DNA of 64,000 nt from contig OMWB01000001.1 in NCBI GenBank assembly GCA_900314645.1, positions 170,811-234,810 on the forward strand, read 5' to 3'. The position numbers were made by a program, and so were the translations under genes. The stretch comes from an uncultured Actinomycetes bacterium. GTDB lineage: Bacteria; Actinomycetota; Coriobacteriia; Coriobacteriales; Atopobiaceae. Position 1 is the stretch's first letter. Every line of letters starts with the position of its first letter. The notes under the pieces are model-generated. The model did no database searches. It was not told the DNA's origin and saw only the letters and a program-made list of their open reading frames with translations. Below, one piece after another: positions 9,602-17,465 of this stretch.

Positions 9602-10363
9602 ATGCTGGAGACGCTCCTTCCCAACCTTGAGCCTGCCTCGCTCGTTGCGAAGGTCGTGCTGCTCGTCATCGTGACGGCGGCAGCGCTTATCGTGCAGCGA
9701 ATCAGCGTCCCCATCTCCCGTCGTGCGCTCGAGGCGGCAAAGGTTCCCCAGGCAACCATCCTGCTCAACATTCAACGTGGCTTCATCTGGGGGTTTGCGC
9801 TGCTCTTTGTGCTTGGTCCCGTGTTTGGGGTGGAGCCTACTGGCTTCATTGCCACGCTCGGCGTGACCTCGGTCGCGCTTTCGATGGGCTTGCAGGACAC
9901 CGTCTCCAACCTCATCGGTGGCCTCACGCTCATGCTCACGAAGATCATCAAGCCGGGTGACTACGTCACGGCAAGCGGCTTCACGGGCAAGGTGACCGAC
10001 ATCAACTGGCGGTATACCTGCCTGGAGGATCGTGGCGGCAACATGCAGGTCATCCCCAACTCGGTGCTGTGGAAGTCGCCATTTGTCAAGCTGGTCGAGG
10101 GCCCGGCGCTCTCTACGACGCTCACCTTGGCCGTGAAGCACGACGCTGACCTCAACGCGGTAGCCGAAGAAGCCGTCGTTGCGGCCACCATGGCGGCGGC
10201 AAAGTTGCTTGACCTCACGAGGAAGCCCGTCGCGCAGTTCTCTGACCCAAATGCGAGCAGCGTGACGCTGAATCTCACGCTCTTCATGGCGGATGGCACG
10301 ACGAGCGCCGCGGTCAATGACGTGGTAGCGCGCGCCTTGGTCGGCAAGCCCTGGCTTGCGTAG
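9602..10363 (+). CDS. Small mechanosensitive channel, MscS family
   Basis: The 253-residue membrane protein has transmembrane segments near residues 15-35, 55-75 and a pore-lining third helix. This is followed by the MscS-type beta domain with LGVTSVALSMGLQDTVSNLIGG and KPGDYV. These channels open on membrane tension to release solutes in hypoosmotic shock. Length is near that of minimal MscS proteins. GAGGGG lies eight bases before the ATG; an in-frame GTG at 9593 overlaps the helicase stop and lacks a site. Its position directly behind pcrA suggests read-through co-transcription. Confidence 0.85.
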   Translation: MLETLLPNLEPASLVAKVVLLVIVTAAALIVQRISVPISRRALEAAKVPQATILLNIQRGFIWGFALLFVLGPVFGVEPTGFIATLGVTSVALSMGLQDTVSNLIGGLTLMLTKIIKPGDYVTASGFTGKVTDINWRYTCLEDRGGNMQVIPNSVLWKSPFVKLVEGPALSTTLTLAVKHDADLNAVAEEAVVAATMAAAKLLDLTRKPVAQFSDPNASSVTLNLTLFMADGTTSAAVNDVVARALVGKPWLA

Positions 10364-10594
10364 GGGGCTCTGCGCTCGGCGCAACCGGATTAGGATTTGC
10401 GCCAGTATGCCCGGTCCATCTTGAAGCAGCACCGTCCTAATGCCCGCGCGTCATATAACGTTTGCGCAGGTATATGCTTATTCAGCACATCAATACTGCC
10501 GCTTACCAAAGAACCTCAGAAGACATATGCATAAGACGAGTCCATGGACGATGATGGGGGTGTGCACAACACCATCGTCTAGAGGAGAAGTCGT
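10364..10594 (+). promoter_or_regulatory. Leader region of the agmatine cluster with a hairpin at 10547-10579
   Basis: These 231 bases precede the first gene of the agmatine cluster and carry no convincing ORF. Near the end, GACGAT (10547-10552) pairs with ATCGTC (10574-10579), and GGTGT/ACACC extends the stem across a bulge, directly before the ribosome site GAGGAGA. AT-rich stretches around 10452-10480 and 10521-10536 (TATATGCTTA, CATATGCATA) look like related half sites and could be regulator targets. I found no clear -35/-10 pair. Confidence 0.4.
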
Positions 10595-11572
10595 ATGGCC
10601 GCATCGTTTCGAAAGGACCCGTCAAAGCCCAAGCGCGTCGTCATAGCACTTGGTGGAAATGCGCTGGGCGACACGCCATCCGAGCAGATGGAAAACGTTC
10701 GCAAGGCGGCTCCCGCCTTGCTTGACGTGATTGACGAACACACCGAGATCATCATCACTCATGGCAACGGCCCCCAGGTGGGCATGATTCAGAAGGCCTT
10801 TGCTATCTCCTCGACGCTTGACGAGAAAGTCCCCGTGATGGACTTGCCTGAGTGCGGCGCCATGAGCCAGGGCTACATCGGCTATCACCTGCAGCAGGCG
10901 CTCGGAGCAGAGATGCACCGTACCGGCAAGAAGTGGCACGTGGCAACGGTCGTGACGCAAATAGAGGTCGATGCCGACGACCCATCGTTCCAAAACCCCA
11001 CCAAACCTATTGGCCCCTTCCTGACCAAGGAGCAAGCAGAGAGCCAAGCAGCGCAAGACCCCAGCTTCCACTTCGTGGAGGACTCTGGGCGTGGCTACCG
11101 TCGCGTGGTTGCGAGCCCGCGTCCGCGGCGCATCGTGGAGTCCGAGTCCATCCTCAACCTGCTCGACAACGAGTTCATCGTCATTGCGTGCGGCGGTGGC
11201 GGCATCCCCGTGATTCGCGACACCGACAACTATGGCTGCTATAAGGGCGTCCCGGCAGTCATCGACAAGGATATGGCTGGCGCCCTTCTGGGGGAGGACT
11301 GCGATGCCGACATGCTGGTGTTGCTGACGGCGGTTGAGCATGTTGCCATCAATTTTGGCAAGGAAAACCAGCAAGACCTGACAGACATAACGGTGAGCGA
11401 GGCACGCGCTTACGCCGACGCGGGTGAGTTCGGCAAGGGTTCCATGGAGCCCAAGGTACGCGCGGCACTTCGCTTCTGCGAGGGTCGGCCGGATCGCGTC
11501 GCGATCATCGGCTCGCTGGAGAAGGCTCCCGAAGCGGTGCGCGGAAAGAGCGGCACGCGTATCCACTACTAG
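10595..11572 (+). CDS. arcC: Carbamate kinase
   Basis: The 325-residue enzyme transfers the phosphate of carbamoyl phosphate to ADP, giving ATP, CO2 and ammonia: the energy-yielding last step of the agmatine (or arginine) deiminase pathway. The ALGGNAL loop at residues 18-24, HGNGPQVG, and GGGGIPV in the second half are all characteristic. It is followed by putrescine carbamoyltransferase and agmatine deiminase, which points to the agmatine route (AguC role) rather than arginine. GAGGAGA sits before the ATG. As first gene of the cluster it follows a 230-base leader with a hairpin. Confidence 0.95.
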   Translation: MAASFRKDPSKPKRVVIALGGNALGDTPSEQMENVRKAAPALLDVIDEHTEIIITHGNGPQVGMIQKAFAISSTLDEKVPVMDLPECGAMSQGYIGYHLQQALGAEMHRTGKKWHVATVVTQIEVDADDPSFQNPTKPIGPFLTKEQAESQAAQDPSFHFVEDSGRGYRRVVASPRPRRIVESESILNLLDNEFIVIACGGGGIPVIRDTDNYGCYKGVPAVIDKDMAGALLGEDCDADMLVLLTAVEHVAINFGKENQQDLTDITVSEARAYADAGEFGKGSMEPKVRAALRFCEGRPDRVAIIGSLEKAPEAVRGKSGTRIHY

Positions 11573-11602
11573 TAAACGTGCGGTGTCAATTGAAGTAGAG
11601 GC

Positions 11603-11639
11603 GCGGCTCTCGAAGCCGCTGGGCGCCGGTTATCCGGCG
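11603..11639 (+). other. Two tandem small RNA hairpins between arcC and ptcA
   Basis: GCGGCT/AGCCGC (11603-11619, 5-nt loop) and CGCCGG/CCGGCG (11624-11639, loop TTAT) stand back to back just before the ptcA ribosome site (AAAGGA). There is no T-tract. They may set the relative translation or stability of the two messages. Confidence 0.5.
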
Positions 11640-11658
11640 GAAAGGACGGGCGATACCT

Positions 11659-12738
11659 ATGAGCATGCCCAAGGACTACATCGATACCTGTGACTTTACC
11701 AAGGAGCAGCTGCTCGCCATGGAAGAGCTCGCCATGGCCATGAAGGCGGCAATCAAGGAGGACGGCTTCTATCCGCACCTGCTGCGCAACCAGAGCCTGG
11801 GTATGATCTTCCAGCAGGTCTCCACGCGTACGCGCATCTCGTTCGAGACGGCCATGTGCGATCTTGGCGGCCATGCGCAGTTCTACGGCCCCGGCACCAT
11901 TCAGCTGGGTGGGCATGAGTCGCTCGAAGACTCCTCGCGTGTTATGGGAAGCCTCCTCGACATCATGATGGCGCGGGTTGACCGCCACAAGGACGTGGTG
12001 GGTCTTGCCGCTGGTGCCGCCTGCCCAGTTATCAACGGCATGTCCGAGTTCAACCATCCCACGCAGGAGCTGGGCGACCTTCTCACCATGCTTGAGAACC
12101 TTCCCGAAGGCAAGAGCATCGAGGACTGCAAGCTCGCCTTCATCGGTGACGCCACGCAGGTCTGCGTCTCGCTGATGTTCATCTGCTCCATCATGGGCAT
12201 GGATTTCGTGCAGTTTGGCCCTAAGGGTCACCAGATCTCTGATGGTGCCCTCCACGTGGGCACCGATGAGGAGCGCGCTGAGTTTGGCAAGAAGCTCATG
12301 GCTATCGGCGAGGAGAACTGCAAGAAGTCGGGTGGCACCATCACCATCTCCGACGACATCGAGTGCATCAAGGGCGCCGACTTCATCTACACCGACGTAT
12401 GGTATGGCCTCTACGACGATGAGGTCGAGGGTGTCAACTACATGGACATCTTCTATCCCAAGTATCAGGTCACCATGGACATGATGAACTACGCTGGTCC
12501 TGACTCCAAGTTCATGCATTGCCTGCCTGCGTCGCGCAACGAGGAAGTCACCGATGAGGTCATGGACGACCCCGAGCGCTCGCTCTGCTGGGTGGAGGCT
12601 GAGAACCGCAAGCATTCCATCCGCGCCATCCTGGCGACCCTCGGACGTCGCACTCCGCTGAACGACGAGGGCGTGGAGTACGCCTCCAAGGAGCGCCTGC
12701 ACAAGGCCATCGCCAAGATTGAGGAGCTTCAGGCGTAA
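11659..12738 (+). CDS. ptcA: Putrescine carbamoyltransferase
   Basis: The 359-residue enzyme converts N-carbamoylputrescine and phosphate to putrescine and carbamoyl phosphate. STRTR at 55-59 binds carbamoyl phosphate. HPTQELGD and HCLPA (from residue 287) are transcarbamylase signatures. The segment [15 protein letters not shown] and the run [16 protein letters not shown] closely resemble Enterococcus PTC as I recall it, rather than ornithine transcarbamylases, which differ in the SMG specificity loop. The neighbouring agmatine deiminases support this. Family PTCs form trimers with a C-terminal helix, and the C-terminal extension here (about 330-359) fits. AAAGGA lies 11 bases upstream of the ATG. 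Confidence 0.9.
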   Translation: MSMPKDYIDTCDFTKEQLLAMEELAMAMKAAIKEDGFYPHLLRNQSLGMIFQQVSTRTRISFETAMCDLGGHAQFYGPGTIQLGGHESLEDSSRVMGSLLDIMMARVDRHKDVVGLAAGAACPVINGMSEFNHPTQELGDLLTMLENLPEGKSIEDCKLAFIGDATQVCVSLMFICSIMGMDFVQFGPKGHQISDGALHVGTDEERAEFGKKLMAIGEENCKKSGGTITISDDIECIKGADFIYTDVWYGLYDDEVEGVNYMDIFYPKYQVTMDMMNYAGPDSKFMHCLPASRNEEVTDEVMDDPERSLCWVEAENRKHSIRAILATLGRRTPLNDEGVEYASKERLHKAIAKIEELQA

Positions 12739-12755
12739 GCACCATCCTGCCTGTC

Positions 12756-12875
12756 AGACGGTGGGCCAAGGCCGCCTGCTCAGACAGTCCTCGCCTCAGG
12801 TGGTGTGACGCCGTCCCTTCGGTACGGCTGCACCACCTGGGCTGCGGAACTCGCATTCACCTTGGCCCACCGTCT
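12756..12875 (+). ncRNA. Structured intergenic RNA element between ptcA and aguA
   Basis: A perfect 16-bp outer stem pairs 12756-12771 (AGACGGTGGGCCAAGG) with 12860-12875. It encloses CCGC/GCGG (12772-12775 with 12844-12847) and a long inner hairpin: CAGGTGGTG (12797-12805) with CACCACCTG (12831-12839), capped by GCCGT/ACGGC. The element fills the space between two genes of one operon and ends 26 bases before the aguA start. It has no terminator T-tract and no ORF. It matches no riboswitch class I can name. A small mobile palindromic element with 16-bp ends is the alternative. Confidence 0.6.
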
Positions 12876-12901
12876 CTAACCGCCACGAAAGAAGGCAAGA
12901 C

Positions 12902-14113
12902 ATGCGTACCATCTATGAGTCAGATTCAACCCCAAAGGCCGACGGCTTCCACATGCCCGGTGAGTTCGAGCCGCAGAAGCGTGTGTGGATGGGCTGGCCT
13001 CACCGCACAGACACCTGGGCACATGGCGCCAAGCCCGCGCAGGCACAGTACGCCAACATCGCTCGCGCCATCGCCGAGTTCACCCCGGTCTACATGTGCG
13101 CCAATCAGGTTGACTATGCCAACTGCAAGGCCGTGTTCGAAGAGGACGAGAACGTCCATGTTATCGAGATGACCACCGATGACGCGTGGTTCCGTGACAC
13201 TGGCGCGACCTACGTCATCAACGATAAGGGCGAGGTCCGTGCCAACCACTGGCACTTCAATGCCTATGGCGGCATGGTCGACGGCCTGTACTTCCCCTGG
13301 GACAAAGACGAGCAGATCGCCTTGAAGATGGCCGAGCTCTCCGAGGTAGTTCGCTATCGTCCCGATGACATGATCCTTGAGGGCGGCTCCATCACCGTCG
13401 ACGGCGAGGGTACGCTCGTGGTGACCGACCAATGCCTGCTCTCTCCCGGCCGCACCGCCAGCGCCGTGCGCGTGGAAGAGGACGAGGATGACATCTGGCC
13501 GACCTTCGCGCTCAAGTTCAAGCCGTGGAGTGAAGAGCTTCGTGCCTACATGACGGACCACCTCAAGGAGTACCTGGGCGTTGACAAGGTGATTTGGGTC
13601 AAGGAGGGCATTGACCCCAGCGAGACCAACGGCCACATTGACGACGTGGCGACTTTCATCGCCCCTGGCGTCATGGCGTGCATCTGGACCGATGATCCTG
13701 ACTACCCGTTCTATCGTCAATGCCACGAGGCCTACGAGACGCTCAGCAATGCCACGGACGCAAAGGGTCGCAAGCTGAAGGTGTACAAGCTTCCGATGCC
13801 GGTCAAGCCGGTATTCATGGACCAGGCATCCTGCGACACCATCGACATCGATGAGAATGCCGAGCCGCGCGTATCTGACGAGCCGTTGATTGCCTCCTAC
13901 ATGAACTACCTCGTGACCAACGGTGGCATCATCACTCCGCAGTACGGCGACGAGAACGACTCGTTGGCCATAGAGACGCTCCAGAAGATTTACGACGAGA
14001 CCTGGGGCGAGGGTGCCTACAAGGTGGTGGGCGTCCAGTCCGAGCAGGTTGTCTTTGGTGGCGGAAACATCCACTGCATCACGCAGCAGGAGCCGGCGCC
14101 GCAGGTTAAGTAA
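12902..14113 (+). CDS. aguA: Agmatine deiminase, first copy
   Basis: The 403-residue enzyme hydrolyses agmatine to N-carbamoylputrescine and ammonia. It has the guanidino-group-modifying fold with catalytic residues in DAWFRD, LEGG and NGHIDD, and the nucleophile C392 in GGGNIHCITQQ. It differs from the copy at 17466 and from Enterococcus AguA by an acidic insertion of about 24 residues (about 188-212, EEDEDDIW) and by RDTGA where the usual reading is RD-x-GP. It may therefore have altered kinetics or substrate preference. A GAAAGAAGG site precedes the ATG. It sits downstream of the structured RNA at 12756-12875. Confidence 0.9.
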   Translation: MRTIYESDSTPKADGFHMPGEFEPQKRVWMGWPHRTDTWAHGAKPAQAQYANIARAIAEFTPVYMCANQVDYANCKAVFEEDENVHVIEMTTDDAWFRDTGATYVINDKGEVRANHWHFNAYGGMVDGLYFPWDKDEQIALKMAELSEVVRYRPDDMILEGGSITVDGEGTLVVTDQCLLSPGRTASAVRVEEDEDDIWPTFALKFKPWSEELRAYMTDHLKEYLGVDKVIWVKEGIDPSETNGHIDDVATFIAPGVMACIWTDDPDYPFYRQCHEAYETLSNATDAKGRKLKVYKLPMPVKPVFMDQASCDTIDIDENAEPRVSDEPLIASYMNYLVTNGGIITPQYGDENDSLAIETLQKIYDETWGEGAYKVVGVQSEQVVFGGGNIHCITQQEPAPQVK

Positions 14114-14127
14114 CGCAGCCACAAATG

Positions 14128-14157
14128 GTCGGGCCGGATCACATCTGCCGGCCCGAC
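14128..14157 (+). other. Hairpin after aguA
   Basis: A perfect 10-bp stem GTCGGGCCGG/CCGGCCCGAC has a 10-nt loop and no T-tract. It lies 15 bases after the first aguA stop and 24 bases before the transporter gene. It could stabilise the upstream message or reduce read-through. Confidence 0.6.
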
Positions 14158-14181
14158 CTCGGCACGCAGAAGGGAGGACAA

Positions 14182-15780
14182 ATGGCGTCTGCATATGGCT
14201 GGCTCTCGCTGGTGCCTCCCATCGTGGCCATAACGATGGCAATCAAGACGCGCAGGCCCATTTCTTCGCTTCTTGCGGGAGTCTTTGTGGGCTACTGCAT
14301 ATACGTATGGTTTGCGCCTGACAAGACGATGCTTGCCGTGGCAAACCCAGTGCTCGGTCCCTTCTACGAGACCATAGCGGCCCTTTTGGACTCCTTCGCC
14401 GACCCAGAGAGTGTCACCCTCTTTGCGTTCATTGCCATCCTTGGTGGCATCGTGCAGATTCTGGTGGTCGCAGGTGGTGCCGAGGCCTTTGCGAGTTGGT
14501 CGGAAGCGCGCATCCATTCGCGCCGCAGCGCCCAGCTCGCCACCTTTGGCATGGGCATCTCCATCCTCATTGACGACTACTTCAATGCGCTTACCGTGGG
14601 CAACGTGATGCGGCCCATCACTGATCGGCTGCACATCAGTCGCGCGAAGCTTGCCTACAACATTGACTCGACGTCGGCTCCAGACACCATCTTGTTCCCG
14701 ATGTCGAGCTGGGTGGCAACGTGCGTTTTGCTCATCAGTCCCTTGCTCGAGCAGTATGGTTTTCCCGATACGGGCCTTCTGGCATTTCTCAAGACCATCC
14801 CGTACAACTACTACTCATGTTTGACGCTCCTGTTCGTGATTCTGGTGTCGTGGTGGGACATCAACATCGGTCCCATGGTGGAGTACGAGCGTGCGGCACG
14901 CGAGGGCCATGACAGCACGCGCCACGAGACCGTTGACGAGTACGCTGGCCGTGCGGCTACGAACAAAGCGCAGGCGCTTGACCTGATGGCCCCCATGCTG
15001 GTACTGGCATTTCTTGCGGTCTTCTTCATGTTGGGCACGGGGGGAATCTATAAGGGAGCGAGCGTGGTCGAGGCGATGCAGAATGCCAACTCCACGCTGG
15101 CGCTGGTATATGCGGGTGTCGCTACGCTCGTGTTTGTGTACGTGCTGTATATACCACGCGGGCTCATGACGGTGGACGAATTCGGCAAGGCGTTCATGGC
15201 GGGTCTGAAAGACATGATTGACGCGATGGCCATGCTGCTTCTGGCCTGGACCGTCTCGAAGGTCATGGGTGACGAGGTGCTGTCGACTGGTCCGTTCGTG
15301 GCAAGTCTGGTGCCCACCACGACGCCTCCGGTGCTTTTGCCCCTCACTATTTTCATCGCGACGGGCGCCATCGCCTTCACGACGGGCGTCTCGTGGGGAG
15401 CCATGGCCATCATGATTCCCCCCGCAATTGCTATCTGTGCCCGTGTTGCTCCAGAGACCATCTCGATGGTACTTGGTGGCGTGTTTGCGGGCGTCATCTT
15501 TGGAGACCACTGCTCGCCGCTCTCGGACACCACCATCCTCTCGTCCACGGGGGCAGGCTGTAATCATATCGACCACGTGCGCTCCCAGCTTCCCTATGCG
15601 CTTGTATCGGGGGCGGTCGCCTGCGTGGCATTCGTGTTTGTGGCGCTGGTGCGCAACCCGTGGGCAGGTTTGGCGTTTGGCCTCTGTGCCATGTGGGCGG
15701 TTGCCTACCTGCTGCACCGTTACTGCGACCGCGCGGAAGCAACGTGGAGGGAGGCTCACGACATCGTTGATACCCCTTAG
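14182..15780 (+). CDS. NhaC-family Na+/H+ antiporter-like transporter
   Basis: The 532-residue protein has about twelve hydrophobic segments and NhaC-family features, including FGMGISILIDDYFN, SWVATCVLLISPL and FGDHCSPLSDTTILSSTGAGC. NhaC relatives exchange Na+ and protons, but several act on organic substrates (for example malate/lactate antiporters). Here, between agmatine pathway genes, it could exchange pathway substrates or restore the proton/Na+ balance after alkalinisation; that is inference. The ATG at 14182 has a strong AGGGAGG site. An upstream in-frame ATG at 14125 overlaps the hairpin and has none. Confidence 0.82.
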   Translation: MASAYGWLSLVPPIVAITMAIKTRRPISSLLAGVFVGYCIYVWFAPDKTMLAVANPVLGPFYETIAALLDSFADPESVTLFAFIAILGGIVQILVVAGGAEAFASWSEARIHSRRSAQLATFGMGISILIDDYFNALTVGNVMRPITDRLHISRAKLAYNIDSTSAPDTILFPMSSWVATCVLLISPLLEQYGFPDTGLLAFLKTIPYNYYSCLTLLFVILVSWWDINIGPMVEYERAAREGHDSTRHETVDEYAGRAATNKAQALDLMAPMLVLAFLAVFFMLGTGGIYKGASVVEAMQNANSTLALVYAGVATLVFVYVLYIPRGLMTVDEFGKAFMAGLKDMIDAMAMLLLAWTVSKVMGDEVLSTGPFVASLVPTTTPPVLLPLTIFIATGAIAFTTGVSWGAMAIMIPPAIAICARVAPETISMVLGGVFAGVIFGDHCSPLSDTTILSSTGAGCNHIDHVRSQLPYALVSGAVACVAFVFVALVRNPWAGLAFGLCAMWAVAYLLHRYCDRAEATWREAHDIVDTP

Positions 15781-15918
15781 CGCTGTGATACAGTCCGTGA
15801 CCTGCTGTTTGTTAAAAGGCGTCCGATGGAGCAGACGCTATACTGCCATAGAAAAAGGTGAGGAACGTTTCCCAATCATGGTGACACGCCGCCAAGCCCT
15901 GTTGTGAAAGGAGCCACT

Positions 15919-17367
15919 GTGGAAAAGAAGTCCTTGTCGTTCTTTACGATCATCTCAACGGTGATCTGCGTCGTCTTTGTTTGCGAGGCTGCCGCGCCTG
16001 CTGCGGCCATTGGCAACCAGCAGTTCTTCTGGTGGGTGTTCCTGATCATCACGTTCCTGATTCCGTACGGCCTGGCTGTTGCGGAGCTCGGCACCGCGTA
16101 TGAGAGTGAGGGCGGCATCATCGACTGGATTCGCGATGGCTTAGGGGACAAGTGGGCCGCACGCGCCGCGTACTATTACTGGGTCAACTACCCGTTCTGG
16201 ATTGCATCGCTGGCCACCCTGTTCCCCTTCATCATGACGATGATCACGGGCTATACGTATGACTTCGAGGCAAACATCTGGGTGACACTTGCCATCGAGC
16301 TGGCCTTTACGTGGATTGTTACCTTCATGGCCTTCTCGCCCGTGGCTGATTCCGAGTGGGTTCTCAACGGTGGCGCCATCATCAAGGTTGCCGTTGCCGT
16401 AATCGTTGGCTGCGTCGGCATTTGGTATGCCTCTCAGAATGGCTTTGCGAGCGACATGAGCCCCGCCACCTTCCTGCCAGACCTTTCCGGCGGAAATGCC
16501 CTCGGCTACCTTTCGATCATCATCTTCAACTTCATGGGCTTCGAGGTCATCTGCACCATGGCTGGCGACATGGCAGACCCCAAGCACGAGATTCCGCGTG
16601 CCGTGATTCTTGGTGGCGTTGCCATCGCGGTCATCTACCTGTTTGCGTCCTTTGGCATCGGTGCCGCCATCCCTGCCGACGAGATTGACCCCGACTTCGG
16701 CATGGTCGTCGCCCTTGAGAACATGGTGGGCAACGGCTTCCTGTTCAAGCTGGTTGCCGTCATGTTCCTCGTGACGATGTTTGCGAACATGGCCTCTTGG
16801 TCGTTTGGCGTCAACTCCGTTGCCGCATACGCCGCCCAGACGGGCAACATGCCCAAGGCGTTCGGCAAGATGAACCCCAAGACCGGCATGCCTGACGGTG
16901 CCGCCATCATCAACGGAGTCGTGACCTCGCTTATTCTCTGCATCCAGCTCATTCCTAACGACTTCATCGCGAACAACATCTTCTGGATGCTCTTTGGCCT
17001 GTCGGTGGTCTTCCTGCTGCTCACCTACATCCCGATGTTCCCGGCATTTATGCATCTGCGTAAGGTTGACCCTGACCGGAAGCGCATCTATGAGTTCCCC
17101 TTCAAGGGCGCCATGTTCAAGATCGCGCTGATTGTTCCGATGATTGAGCTCATCGCGGCAGTCATTGCTACGGTCATTCCCTTGTCTGCTGAAGAGATGG
17201 GTGACAAGATTCCGATGATCATCGGTCTGATTGTGTTCCTGATTATTGGCGAGGTGTTCCGCATCGTCTCCGCCAAGGGGCGCGTCGAGGAGTACAAGGG
17301 CCTCACGCCTGAGCTTGCGGCTCAGCGCAATGCGGAAGAGGCAGCCGCCGAGGCCGCCGAAGCGTAA
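15919..17367 (+). CDS. aguD: APC-family agmatine/putrescine antiporter
   Basis: The 482-residue transporter has twelve predicted membrane helices. The opening segment (FTIISTVICVVFVCEAAAP) and EGGIIDW match the APC amino-acid/polyamine exchangers (AguD, GadC/AdiC relatives). Exchange of external agmatine for internal putrescine feeds the pathway without cost, and the adjacent agmatine deiminase supports that role. GTG at 15919 has AAAGGAG five bases upstream; a GTG at 15904 has no site. The C-terminus is Ala/Glu-rich. It is separated from the upstream antiporter by 138 bases, enough for its own promoter (TATACT at about 15838). Confidence 0.82.
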   Translation: MEKKSLSFFTIISTVICVVFVCEAAAPAAAIGNQQFFWWVFLIITFLIPYGLAVAELGTAYESEGGIIDWIRDGLGDKWAARAAYYYWVNYPFWIASLATLFPFIMTMITGYTYDFEANIWVTLAIELAFTWIVTFMAFSPVADSEWVLNGGAIIKVAVAVIVGCVGIWYASQNGFASDMSPATFLPDLSGGNALGYLSIIIFNFMGFEVICTMAGDMADPKHEIPRAVILGGVAIAVIYLFASFGIGAAIPADEIDPDFGMVVALENMVGNGFLFKLVAVMFLVTMFANMASWSFGVNSVAAYAAQTGNMPKAFGKMNPKTGMPDGAAIINGVVTSLILCIQLIPNDFIANNIFWMLFGLSVVFLLLTYIPMFPAFMHLRKVDPDRKRIYEFPFKGAMFKIALIVPMIELIAAVIATVIPLSAEEMGDKIPMIIGLIVFLIIGEVFRIVSAKGRVEEYKGLTPELAAQRNAEEAAAEAAEA

Positions 17368-17393
17368 CGTCTTACGCGACATCATGTCATGAA

Positions 17394-17438
17394 AAAGGCC
17401 ACTCTCACGAGCGTTCGCCGTGTGGGTGGCCTTTCCTT
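17394..17438 (+). terminator. Terminator-like hairpin between aguD and the second aguA
   Basis: AAAGGCCAC (17394-17402) pairs with GTGGCCTTT (17426-17434), followed by CCTT. The stem is only 28 bases before the next start, so it could act as a partial terminator or attenuator rather than an operon end. Confidence 0.55.
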
Positions 17439-17465
17439 CAAAAGCTAGGAGAGGCGAGGTAACCC

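Noticed and set aside
10440..10646. A 68-residue open frame in the agmatine leader
   Set aside because: It runs into the arcC start, has no ribosome site, and crosses the leader hairpin.
11659..12738. Ornithine carbamoyltransferase
   Set aside because: The GGHESLED region and YGLYDDE match putrescine carbamoyltransferase, and the neighbours are agmatine deiminases rather than arginine deiminase.
12756..12875. Guanidine riboswitch
   Set aside because: The expected ACGR loop motifs and known class architectures are not apparent; only stems can be supported.
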